From Spirochaetota bacterium (GTDB taxonomy: Bacteria > Spirochaetota > UBA4802 > UBA5550): DNA of 63,785 bases. Under the pieces are notes generated by a model. That model worked only from the letters and a program-made list of their open reading frames with translations, had not been told where the DNA came from and searched no databases. The translations under genes and the position numbers were made by a program. Position 1 is the first letter of the stretch. Every line of letters starts with the position of its first letter. The stretch lies in NCBI GenBank assembly GCA_016928865.1, contig JAFGJX010000106.1, positions 1-63,785 of the forward strand, given 5' to 3'. Below, piece by piece: positions 41,288-49,242 of the stretch.

Positions 41288-42985
41288 CTACAGCTTCCGG
41301 ATTATTTTTCTGTATTTTTCAGGCGTTACCTTCATGAATTTGGGAAAGACCCGGTTGAAGGTGCGCAGGCTGTCAAAGCCGACAGAAAAGGCGATATCAA
41401 TGATATTTTCATCAGTCTGGGCGAGCCTCTTGGCCGCGTCCTTGACGCGAAGCTCATTGATATAGTCGCCCATCTTTTTATTCGTGTAAATTTTAAAGAG
41501 TTTTCCCAGGTTGTCAGGATGGACATCCACGGTCGCGGCCAGGCCCTCGCGTGACAAGTCGAACGTATAATTTTTATGTATATATTCAACCACCCGCTGT
41601 ATCTTCTCCTCGCCCTTCCCATTAATAACCGGGTATACCCCCTTTTTCTTTGATTCACTCGACCCCTTGAGCTGTTCGTTCAGCAACGCGTTCTCGATGA
41701 TAAAGGTCTCGAGGCTGGTATTGAGGTCCTCAACCTCGCTCATCATCTGGACAAAGCGGGCAACCAGGACCAGGGTAGTTCCTAGGTAGAGCGGAAAAAC
41801 AGTCACATGGAATACCATGTATTCGAATCCCGGCCCAAGAATGTCCGCATCGAGGAACATGAATTTTATGAAATATACAAAGCCGTCATGGATGGCGCCA
41901 AGGATCACGGCAATACCGAAGAAGCTGAAGAGCTTAGCGTAAGGACGCTTTTTCATCAGTGCCGATATATGGCATGACAGGTTATACCAGCCAATCTGGG
42001 TGGTGGCCCCTATCAGCAACAGCCCGTGGAAGTGGAGCCACTGCTCATTCGTGAAAAATAAATCGATAAAGGTCACAACCCCAAGGGCGAACCAGAGAAA
42101 GATCTCGACCTTTTTTCTCTTCAGATCGTAAATGCGGTGCAGGAAAATCGGGTGAACGACATTGAGCGCGACCCAGGCCCATCCGAGAATACGGTAACGA
42201 TTCAAAATGCTTCCGTATATATTCCAGTAGGTGCATTGGTCGAACAGGATGATGAGACCGCATAAAAGCTGGAGAAAATAATAAAGGTACTCCTGCGATT
42301 CACGGCGCCGGCTATAAAAGAAAAAGAATATCAGAAAAAGGGGCACGCCCATTACTATTGCCGCATAACAGAGGATGATCATTATAATATTCATGACCGC
42401 CCTGTTAGTTGTCCAGTCATCCATATTGGCGAGAGCAAGCGTGCCCAGCACCTCGCCATAGATATGATAGGAGAGCCGCACCGCGATGACATTGGGCCGG
42501 CCATAGCGAATCAGGGTTTTATGGATCTGGTAATGGCGTGGATGGTTCCACATCGAGTGATCTTCCGGGGGGAAGCCGCCCATGCCCCCGATCTTCTCCC
42601 CGTTAAAATATGTTTCGTCCGCCTGCGCGATCCTCCCCAGTATAAGGCCGATATCCTCTTTCGGCAGGTTATAATCGAAATACACCGTCTTCCTGAGCCA
42701 GAGAACGCCCTTCACGCCGCCGGTCTTCTCGTGAGCAAGCGACATGAGACTCCTCGGCAGGCTGACCTCCTCCCATGAGCGGTCGTCAAACTCGGGAGCG
42801 GCATATTTCATGTCGTCGCCAAGCTGTATTTTCCACGCGCCTTCGAGTGAGGTGCGCTCTTCCAGCGTTTTTACCACTGCCGTTTTACTCGACTCCTCCG
42901 CCGCGTGCAGACAGTAGGGCACGCAGAGCAGAAGGAAAGTCAAAATTGATCGCGGAATAATATGCATGTAATTTTTTTGTCTCAC
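41288..42985 (-). CDS. Membrane AraC-family regulator with external jelly-roll sensor and 7TM module
   Basis: A 565-residue protein starting GTG at 42985 or ATG at 42967. It has a signal peptide (about 10-28, SILTFLLLCVPYCLHAAE). An extracytoplasmic galactose-binding-like jelly roll (about 45-180) has GAWKIQLGDD, FDDRSWEEVSLPRSL, GVLWLRKTVYF and AQADETYFNGEKIGGMGGFP, all as in glycosidase N-terminal domains. Seven membrane segments (about 195-425) and a short coiled coil follow. A C-terminal AraC domain (about 465-565) has LSREGLAATVDVHPDNLGKL, IAFSVGFDSLRTFNRVF and VTPEKYRKI. It lies between the lipase and its foldase on the same strand, so it may sense a lipase substrate or product (inference). 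Confidence 0.88.
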   Translation of the reverse strand: MRQKNYMHIIPRSILTFLLLCVPYCLHAAEESSKTAVVKTLEERTSLEGAWKIQLGDDMKYAAPEFDDRSWEEVSLPRSLMSLAHEKTGGVKGVLWLRKTVYFDYNLPKEDIGLILGRIAQADETYFNGEKIGGMGGFPPEDHSMWNHPRHYQIHKTLIRYGRPNVIAVRLSYHIYGEVLGTLALANMDDWTTNRAVMNIIMIILCYAAIVMGVPLFLIFFFFYSRRRESQEYLYYFLQLLCGLIILFDQCTYWNIYGSILNRYRILGWAWVALNVVHPIFLHRIYDLKRKKVEIFLWFALGVVTFIDLFFTNEQWLHFHGLLLIGATTQIGWYNLSCHISALMKKRPYAKLFSFFGIAVILGAIHDGFVYFIKFMFLDADILGPGFEYMVFHVTVFPLYLGTTLVLVARFVQMMSEVEDLNTSLETFIIENALLNEQLKGSSESKKKGVYPVINGKGEEKIQRVVEYIHKNYTFDLSREGLAATVDVHPDNLGKLFKIYTNKKMGDYINELRVKDAAKRLAQTDENIIDIAFSVGFDSLRTFNRVFPKFMKVTPEKYRKIIRKL

Positions 42986-43088
42986 GGTTATTCCACCAAC
43001 GTATTAGCTGAAATCAGATCGCCACGGGCAGAACCGCATTGCCTGGCAAAATCCTCTGCCGGACATTCTGCCCCGTTTCAGGACAATG

Positions 43089-44093
43089 TTACCTGCTTGT
43101 GAACCGACTCATATCAAGGCTTTTTTCAACGACCTGGCGCCGGCGAAACGCATCGGCATCCTCCCCGAAGGCCCGGTCCTGGAGCTCTCGGATCTTCCGA
43201 TTCTTTTCATCGGCATCAAGATCCGGATCGTTCATAATCCTGCTTTCGAGCGCGTAATAATTGTCCTCGCGCTGTTTCGCCTCGGCGACAGACCGGTCAA
43301 CTTCATCCAGCCGCTGCACCTCTTCTGGTGTGAACAGCGACTCCCTGAACTCCCTGACCTTCGCCTGCTTCTCGTCCGCGCTCATTTCGGACAGGTCCCT
43401 GCCGTATATCCTGAGCTTCTCGCGGTAACGCGTGTAGGGCTTTGCATAGGCTTCCACCGAGCCGGCTTCATCGCCCCACATGTCCCGGTTCAAATCCTCC
43501 AGCTTTTTCTCCTTCTCGGCCCCGTACATCTCCCTGTTGCCGATGATCGCGCCGCGCCTGATAGGATATTCCTCGGCCTTGACGCTGACACCGAAGAGCA
43601 GATCGGCATTCTCCCTGCCGAACAGATCGCGGCGGTACTCCTGAAGCCTGTGAAGAAGCGCGATGGCCTCCTCCGGGCTGGTCGGCGTGCCCCATTCCTT
43701 CGACTTAACCGCGAGGCTTTTCTGGTAGTTCAGGTATGTTTCATACACGGCAAGAAGCCTGTCGGCCTCATCCATGGACATCACGGAGTAAAGGTACTCA
43801 CGCGCTTTTTGCATATGATCTTCGATGCTCGCGGCATCCTTGAACCGTTCCTCAAGCGACATGAAAAAATTCAGGGTATACCTGTTTATTACGCTGCCGG
43901 TAAAGCGGTCCTTGATTGAGTCATCACTGAAATCCGTGTCGCGATAGAACGCTTCAATGTCCTTCAGCTTGATATTGTAGCTTTTATCAATAACATACCC
44001 GTCATCGCGGCCTTTGCGCCCCGCAATTCCGGCGATAATTAATATCGCCAGCACGGCGATCCCCGCCGCCGCGGCTATCTTTTTTCTATACAT
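43089..44093 (-). CDS. Lipase-specific foldase (lipase chaperone, Lif-type), divergent
   Basis: A 334-residue protein with an N-terminal membrane anchor (about 5-24, AAAAGIAVLAILIIAG) and a long helical charged periplasmic body, as in Lif/LipB/LifO. The Lif core motif RxxFDYFLSALGE is recognisable but altered at R71: RYTLNFFMSLEER. Later repeats EYRRDLFGRENADLLF and EFRESLFTPEEVQRL match the helical repeats (xxRxxLFGPEAxxRF) that wrap the lipase. It starts under its own promoter, followed by the regulator and the lipase. Usually the lipase precedes the foldase directly; here the order is foldase, regulator, lipase. Confidence 0.82.
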   Translation of the reverse strand: MYRKKIAAAAGIAVLAILIIAGIAGRKGRDDGYVIDKSYNIKLKDIEAFYRDTDFSDDSIKDRFTGSVINRYTLNFFMSLEERFKDAASIEDHMQKAREYLYSVMSMDEADRLLAVYETYLNYQKSLAVKSKEWGTPTSPEEAIALLHRLQEYRRDLFGRENADLLFGVSVKAEEYPIRRGAIIGNREMYGAEKEKKLEDLNRDMWGDEAGSVEAYAKPYTRYREKLRIYGRDLSEMSADEKQAKVREFRESLFTPEEVQRLDEVDRSVAEAKQREDNYYALESRIMNDPDLDADEKNRKIRELQDRAFGEDADAFRRRQVVEKSLDMSRFTSR

Positions 44094-44475
44094 GAACGAG
44101 GCCTCCGGGATAATACGGATTACAATAGCGGCTAATCATTTATAATATAACTGGCATGATACGTCAAGACCATTTCCGGGCGGAATTCAAAACATACCGC
44201 CCTGGGTGATGGCGGTCCGCCGATTCTACCATGCGCCCGGGCATACGCATGCATCATTCGAGCACCCGAATCATACCGGGCCGTTATAATATGCCATATG
44301 TGGTTCCGTGTCTTGCGTAATCGAGATTAATCGGAAAATTGCGTGATATTCCAATAAAAAGAGACTAAAAAAACAACTGTCCGGCAATGCCATTTCCAGA
44401 TACATCCAAAAAAATCCTTACTTGCCGAGTGCCTTGCGGAGCTCCGCGCCAATGTACTTGACATGATAATGGAGC
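44094..44475. other. 382-bp divergent gap between foldase and radical SAM gene
   Basis: It holds the foldase promoter (44139-44167) and otherwise no clear feature. On the minus strand at about 44412-44478 a 19-codon frame ending HVKYIGAELRKALGK reads like the tail of a real protein and may be a gene remnant, but nothing upstream supports it. Confidence 0.5.
44139..44167 (-). promoter_or_regulatory. Sigma-70-type promoter of the foldase gene
   Basis: On the minus strand TTGACG (44162-44167), a 17-bp spacer and TATAAA (44139-44144). The -10 box is about 45 bp from the foldase ATG. It probably also drives the regulator downstream. Confidence 0.6.
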
Positions 44476-45936
44476 ATGTCTCTTTATTATAAGCAGCGAC
44501 AATCGGTCATGGAACAACAACAATGCAACGCAAACTTCCTGCGGGATACGGAGCCGCACCCTCGAGGAAGGAACCGAATCGGCCGGAAGATACGGGCATG
44601 CTTTATCAACCCGCCCATCAGGGATTTTTACACGACATCGATACGCCGCCAGCCGCTGGGCCTCCTCTATATCATGGCCTCGGTCAGGGACGCGGGACAT
44701 GAGATAGAGTTCATCAATGGTCATTCCCGGAAAAGACGCATCATCCCCCTGCCTGAAACATTTTCATATCTGAAAAAATACATGGAAACGCATGACCGGC
44801 GCCTCGCGTTTCCATTCCCGGGATACGCCCATTATGGATTGAGCTTCGATGAGATCGGGCGCAGGATGGCGCACGCCGACGCCGATGCATTCTTCATTCC
44901 TTCCCAGTTCACGCCGTATCACGGCGAGAGCGGTATACTCATCGCCATGGCCAGGCGGATCAGGCCCGAAGCGCCGGTCATTACCGGCGGACACCATGCC
45001 GCCCTTTATCCTGAGTACATGCTCCGGGATGCGGGCGCGGATTTTGTGGTTTGCGGGGCGGGTGAGGAGAGTTCGGTGGCGCTCCTCGACTGCATCATGA
45101 AAGGTGATGATCCCGCAGGCGTTCCCGGCATCGCATACCGGAACGGCGCCAGCATAGCCATGACCGGACGGCACACAGGAGAGAACATCGACTCGATCCC
45201 CCTCCCCGCGCGGGACCTCCTACGCCCCGGCGACTTCTCCGCATATCGACGAATGGCGGTTTCGATGATAGCTTCGCGCGGCTGCCCGAACCGGTGCTCG
45301 TTCTGCAGCGTGCGCACGATATGGGGCGACCGGTACCTCGTGCGGAGCGTCGACTCCGTGATCGCGGAGATCGCGGAATGCGTGGAACGCTTCGGCGCCG
45401 ACATGGTCAATTTTGAGGATGACAACCTGTTTCATTCCCGGGAGCGGGCCGCCGCCCTTCTCGACGGGCTTATATCCTTCCAGAAAAAATCAGGAAGACG
45501 CCTGGACCTCGCGGCGATGAACGGAATTTCTATTGAGCATCTCGACGACGACATCATCGTGCAGATGCGCCGCGCCGGGTTCAGCGAGCTCAACATCTCG
45601 CTCATGACCCGGTCCGCCGCTCTACAAGAATCGCACGGCAGGCCGTTTGACTCCGGTCAGTTCGCCATGATGGCCCGCGCCGCCCGGCGCCGGGGCATGA
45701 ACGTGCGCGCCTATTTCATCCTCGGCCTCCCGGACCAGACCGCTGGCGAAGCGCGTGAAACGATCGCGTTTCTGCGCGATCTTGACGTAAAATTCTTCCC
45801 TTCGGTCTACTACAACGTGAACGCGCCTCAGGACGAATGGCCGCTGCAGCGGTCATCGGCGTTTTATAACGAATCGGATACGATGACGAGAGACGACATG
45901 GTGGGGCTGTTCAATGAATGCATGAAACCGCGGTGA
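44476..45936 (+). CDS. B12-binding-type radical SAM protein
   Basis: A 486-residue protein; the start could be the ATG at 44509. The N-terminal part (about 40-190) is a cobalamin-binding-like Rossmann domain with INPPIRDFY, RRQPLGLLYIMASVRDAGHE, ITGGHHAALYPEYML and VCGAGEESSVAL. The radical SAM domain starts near 270 with SRGCPNRCSFCSV, the CxxxCxxC iron-sulfur motif. NFEDDNLFHSRE and MRAGFSELNISLMT-type barrel segments follow, then VRAYFILGLPDQTAGEARETI. It belongs to the large class of P-methylase/Mg-cyclase-type enzymes; the substrate is unknown. It stands alone, divergent from the foldase. Confidence 0.9.
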   Translation: MSLYYKQRQSVMEQQQCNANFLRDTEPHPRGRNRIGRKIRACFINPPIRDFYTTSIRRQPLGLLYIMASVRDAGHEIEFINGHSRKRRIIPLPETFSYLKKYMETHDRRLAFPFPGYAHYGLSFDEIGRRMAHADADAFFIPSQFTPYHGESGILIAMARRIRPEAPVITGGHHAALYPEYMLRDAGADFVVCGAGEESSVALLDCIMKGDDPAGVPGIAYRNGASIAMTGRHTGENIDSIPLPARDLLRPGDFSAYRRMAVSMIASRGCPNRCSFCSVRTIWGDRYLVRSVDSVIAEIAECVERFGADMVNFEDDNLFHSRERAAALLDGLISFQKKSGRRLDLAAMNGISIEHLDDDIIVQMRRAGFSELNISLMTRSAALQESHGRPFDSGQFAMMARAARRRGMNVRAYFILGLPDQTAGEARETIAFLRDLDVKFFPSVYYNVNAPQDEWPLQRSSAFYNESDTMTRDDMVGLFNECMKPR

Positions 45937-45957
45937 CACTGAGATGCGCCTGCAGTC

Positions 45958-45993
45958 AAAAAAAATCGGGCCTTCCCTGTCGGAAGGCCCGAT
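45958..45993 (-). terminator. Intrinsic terminator of the CocE-type hydrolase gene
   Basis: ATCGGGCCTTCC (45965-45976) pairs exactly with GGAAGGCCCGAT (45982-45993). On the minus strand the stem is followed by a run of seven U (45958-45964). It lies 15 bp beyond the stop of the 46008-48575 gene and also faces the end of the radical SAM gene. Confidence 0.92.
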
Positions 45994-46007
45994 CGTGTAT
46001 CTCGCGT

Positions 46008-48575
46008 TTATTTTTTTCTTCGCCGCAATCTTCTATGCGCCAACGTCATTGCAAGAGGCACCAGCATCATCGCCAGGGTGCTGAGAAGGCCGGGCAGCAT
46101 GGGCGTCTCGCCATTCCGGTACGCTGACGCGTTAGCCGCAGTGCCGCAGCCGCCGGCATCACTATTCGGGAAAAGCAACGCCCCGATACCTGAATCCGTA
46201 TCATCGATGGAAGCTTCAGTGCCGCTACCGGTGTCGTCATCATCATCCGATCCGGAACCGGGGTCCGTAACTGCCGCTACAGGGGTGTCCTTGTGGCCCA
46301 AGAGATACTTGTCAAACGCATTGTTGTTGGGGCTCGATTCGGTAATCCACTTCCAGGTGACGCCTTCGTTATTCGTGTTAGTCGTGGTGAAATCGAGGCG
46401 CGCCTCATGGCTCTCGTCGATGACGATCTCGTTCCACGAGGGGACGAATACCGGCATCAGGTGGGGCCAGTCGGAGCCGGTCATGGTCACGCGGATGCGG
46501 TGCCCCTTCTTGAAGACGTTACAGGTCGGCCACAGCTCGACCACATATTCATACAGCTCACCTTCCTTGATCAGCTCGGGATCCACGTCCGGCTCCATGT
46601 AAAACGGGTCAAAGGGTTCGTAATTCGGGTCCACGGCGTGCTCTGTCGCAAACCACGACTCGTTGTCGTCACGCTGGCGGTGGGACGACCTGAGCCAGCC
46701 CGAGGTAATATTGCGGGCCCTGCCGTCTTCAAACACGTCATCCAGCTCGATCACGAATTGCACTTCCTTGTCATACGCGGCGCGCTGAATAACACCTTCA
46801 GAAACATCCACATTGAAGAGGGTGCCCAGCATCTGAATGATAAAATCCTCCACCATTGCGTCGGTATAGAGCCGGTCCCTGAAATCGGTGCGCGCCCAAA
46901 ACCTGAGGGACACCGGACCGACAATTTCAACGTCCTTATCAAGAGGTGCCGTCGTGAAGGTGGGGATTCTCCAGTCGTCGTCTGAATCGTTTTCAAACTC
47001 CATAGTGCTGTCGATATTTGAGCTCAGGAAAAATTTCGAAATCTGACTCACCAGCGCCGGGATGCCCATCAGCCACCGCGTGAAAGAACGCGAATTTTCG
47101 CCATGGAAGTCACCCAGCATCGCCGTGTGCTTCATGACCGGATTTTCCGAGGTGAGGTCGCAATTGCTCCTGTTCCACTCAAGGGAAAGAATCTGGTTAG
47201 TGTCTTTATTGGTGAATACATCCCCAGGAATGGGATCAGCTTCCTTTTTAGAAAGATGCAGGCTCTTCTTCTCAACCCTGCTCGCGGGCAACGGCCAGGC
47301 CTTCTCACCGCGCCAGCGGTCAGCACCCATGACCTTGATCATGACCGGGTACTCGGTAAAGTAGCAATCGTCATTGCCGCGCATTTTCCAGTCAAACCAG
47401 CGGGCATAAAAAGCGCCCGTCATAAAGCTGTTCAGCCCCAGCGCCATAGAAGCATCAATGTGGTACCAGTCGCCCACGATAAGTGCCTTGTCGCCGATTG
47501 CATGGTTCTTCAGCCCGTACGTGTACTGGTTCAGGCAACCGCGGGTAAAGATATCGAACCACCCTCCGGTAATGATCGTCGGGAGCTTTGAAGGGTACAC
47601 TCTCTCGCCCTCATTTCGTACACCGACGTCCCATCCGCCTGCCGGTTTGTCGGGCCAGTAAATTATCGGGGATTTCTGGAGCAGAGTCTCGTTGCGCATG
47701 TCATTGCTGGCCATGAACACCAGATCATAGAAAGGCTCCAGGAAGCTGTCAATCGATGCCTGAAACTCGGCAACCGCCTCCTCGTAATCTTCCATGGTTG
47801 TAGTCATTACAGGATAGGGCAACTGCGCGTTTTCGCCGAGCAGCGTGAGTCCCGGCATTGCGTTGATCCCTTCGGTAAGAAGGATCCAGAAGGTGATGAA
47901 TTCAAGGTCAAAGTTCCCGCCGTGCATAACGATGTCGGCATAGACATCGCTGTAGGGGACCTGTGCAACGCTGGCCTTGAAGTGGATGGGCTCTCCCTTT
48001 GAATCGCAATCGACAATGCCGGCCACCAGCATCTGGAGGATGCCCATGTAGGACGGACCGACCATTCCCACGGTACCGTCAGACCATGACTGTGAAGGGA
48101 TCCACCGGTCGATGATATACTTTACATCGTAGGACTCGATCAGGCCCATCGTATTCCAGTGGCCCTCGGAAGTCCCGGTGCCGCGCATGTCAACAACGAC
48201 CACGTTGTACCCATAGGAAACGAGCGGTATGACCAGTATGCTTAAAAACATTCGACTGTACGCCGTTGTCATGAGGATCGTCGGCTGGGGACCTTCGGTA
48301 AGCGTCCTCTTTGGCCGTAGCACCAGGGCCCATAATGACGCGGCAACTTCGTCTTCCGAGTATTTTGACAACTCGAGATAGGGATTTTCCGAAGTCGGGA
48401 CATCGATGCGGACATTTATGTCTACGATGCACCCCAGAATACCGGCTTTTTTAAGCTCATCCTCAACTTCACTTTTAACGGATTCCTCAATCATTCCACC
48501 CGCTTTGAGGGCGGGGGTCAGCGCAAATAAACTGAGTATGACAAAAAGACATAATAGCAGCACTCGTTTTTGCAT
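46008..48575 (-). CDS. Secreted CocE/NonD-family hydrolase with C-terminal sorting-like tail
   Basis: The ATG at 48573-48575 is preferred (MQKRVLLLCLFVILSLFALT, a signal peptide); the frame extends to 48608. About 855 residues. The hydrolase domain has LMTTAYSR, VVVVDMRGTGTSEGHW and the nucleophile motif VGPSYMGI (Ser about 175), all typical of X-Pro dipeptidyl-peptidase S15/CocE enzymes. The C-terminal half has the jelly-roll block (GPVSLRFWARTDFRDRL and KGHRIRVTMTGSDWPHL). After an Asp/Ser linker the protein ends in GGCGTAAN, a hydrophobic stretch (LPGLLSTLAMMLVPLAMTLA) and RRLRRRKK. That Cys/TM/basic end resembles MYXO-, Synerg- or JDVT-CTERM sorting signals. Confidence 0.9.
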   Translation of the reverse strand: MQKRVLLLCLFVILSLFALTPALKAGGMIEESVKSEVEDELKKAGILGCIVDINVRIDVPTSENPYLELSKYSEDEVAASLWALVLRPKRTLTEGPQPTILMTTAYSRMFLSILVIPLVSYGYNVVVVDMRGTGTSEGHWNTMGLIESYDVKYIIDRWIPSQSWSDGTVGMVGPSYMGILQMLVAGIVDCDSKGEPIHFKASVAQVPYSDVYADIVMHGGNFDLEFITFWILLTEGINAMPGLTLLGENAQLPYPVMTTTMEDYEEAVAEFQASIDSFLEPFYDLVFMASNDMRNETLLQKSPIIYWPDKPAGGWDVGVRNEGERVYPSKLPTIITGGWFDIFTRGCLNQYTYGLKNHAIGDKALIVGDWYHIDASMALGLNSFMTGAFYARWFDWKMRGNDDCYFTEYPVMIKVMGADRWRGEKAWPLPASRVEKKSLHLSKKEADPIPGDVFTNKDTNQILSLEWNRSNCDLTSENPVMKHTAMLGDFHGENSRSFTRWLMGIPALVSQISKFFLSSNIDSTMEFENDSDDDWRIPTFTTAPLDKDVEIVGPVSLRFWARTDFRDRLYTDAMVEDFIIQMLGTLFNVDVSEGVIQRAAYDKEVQFVIELDDVFEDGRARNITSGWLRSSHRQRDDNESWFATEHAVDPNYEPFDPFYMEPDVDPELIKEGELYEYVVELWPTCNVFKKGHRIRVTMTGSDWPHLMPVFVPSWNEIVIDESHEARLDFTTTNTNNEGVTWKWITESSPNNNAFDKYLLGHKDTPVAAVTDPGSGSDDDDDTGSGTEASIDDTDSGIGALLFPNSDAGGCGTAANASAYRNGETPMLPGLLSTLAMMLVPLAMTLAHRRLRRRKK

Positions 48576-48642
48576 TGATATCTCCTTTCTGCACGAGAAA
48601 TAGGACACAGATCAAACATTTGTTAATGTTAAGATTAATTCT

Positions 48643-48672
48643 AATTAAATTAAAATTGACAATAGTGTCAAT
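48643..48672 (-). promoter_or_regulatory. Promoter with overlapping dyad, hydrolase gene
   Basis: On the minus strand TTGACA (48666-48671), 17 bp and TTAATT (48643-48648). The -35 box is half of a perfect dyad ATTGACA-atag-TGTCAAT (48655-48672), a shape common for dimeric repressors. It is about 75-100 bp upstream of the chosen start. The identity of the repressor is unknown. Confidence 0.4.
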
Positions 48673-48871
48673 AGAAAAAATCCGTCGAGACGGTTTTTTG
48701 CGGGCTTTTTTCTGATATCAAATTAATGACCCATGATAGCGCCATAATAATATTTCTGACATTTATACTAGTTTGCCCGGTTTTTATTAACCGGATTTCA
48801 GGCGCAGAATCCTAACGTATTTACGCATTATTCAGATTATCCAGGATATCCTACCTGTATATAAACTGGTA

Positions 48872-48961
48872 TCGATAGTTATCGGCAATCCCCGGGGGTC
48901 AGAGTAAAACACTCTGCTTGATAGTTATCGGCATTCCTCGTTCCTCAGGTGTCAGAGTAAC
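48872..48961. repeat. Two tandem hairpin-plus-tag units
   Basis: Unit 1 is TCGATAGTTATCGG (48872-48885) and GGGGTCAGAGTAA (48895-48907). Unit 2 is TTGATAGTTATCGG (48918-48931) and GGTGTCAGAGTAAC (48948-48961). The hairpin-then-tag order repeats with 46-53 bp offset, and matches the half unit at 38272-38304. Confidence 0.8.
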
Positions 48962-49242
48962 TACACGCCCCGTTCATTAATATTTTTATAATTAATATCT
49001 TTAAATACTTGCTATAAGACCAATCGCATTTTTAATGTAACGCGAGTTGGATTTTTATGCACATTCAATTAAATATGCTTAAATTCCACCCGGCGCTTGA
49101 ATTATACAGTCCCTTTCTGACGCTTGCAGTATTTAAGGGGCCCCATCTGAATTGATAAGGATCAGTACCAGCCTACGGTCACGCGGGCAATAACTGAAAA
49201 GGTGTTTTTCCAGAATTATACATCAGCATTGGAGTATCTATC

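Larger units (their letters stand above)
48609..49242. other. 634-bp divergent gap between the CocE-type gene and the PurF homologue
   Basis: No gene. It holds the promoter/dyad 48643-48672 of the hydrolase gene and a tandem repeat cluster (48872-48961). The part next to purF (48962-49242) shows no recognisable riboswitch; only a short GGGGCCCC palindrome (about 49137-49144) was noticed. Confidence 0.6.

Noticed and set aside
41056..41337. 93-codon plus-strand frame upstream of the lipase
   Set aside because: Crosses the promoter gap and ends inside the regulator gene; no motif or conserved composition.
43015..43026. Second copy of the GTCATTGCGAG element near the foldase gene
   Set aside because: Only 12 bp (CAGATCGCCACG) match and no terminal repeats are found; may be chance.
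44412..44478. 19-codon minus-strand frame ending HVKYIGAELRKALGK
   Set aside because: Reads like the tail of a real protein, but no upstream coding sequence continues in frame; left as a possible remnant only.
48962..49242. Purine or PRPP riboswitch upstream of the PurF homologue
   Set aside because: No recognisable conserved junction or pairing; only a short GGGGCCCC palindrome.
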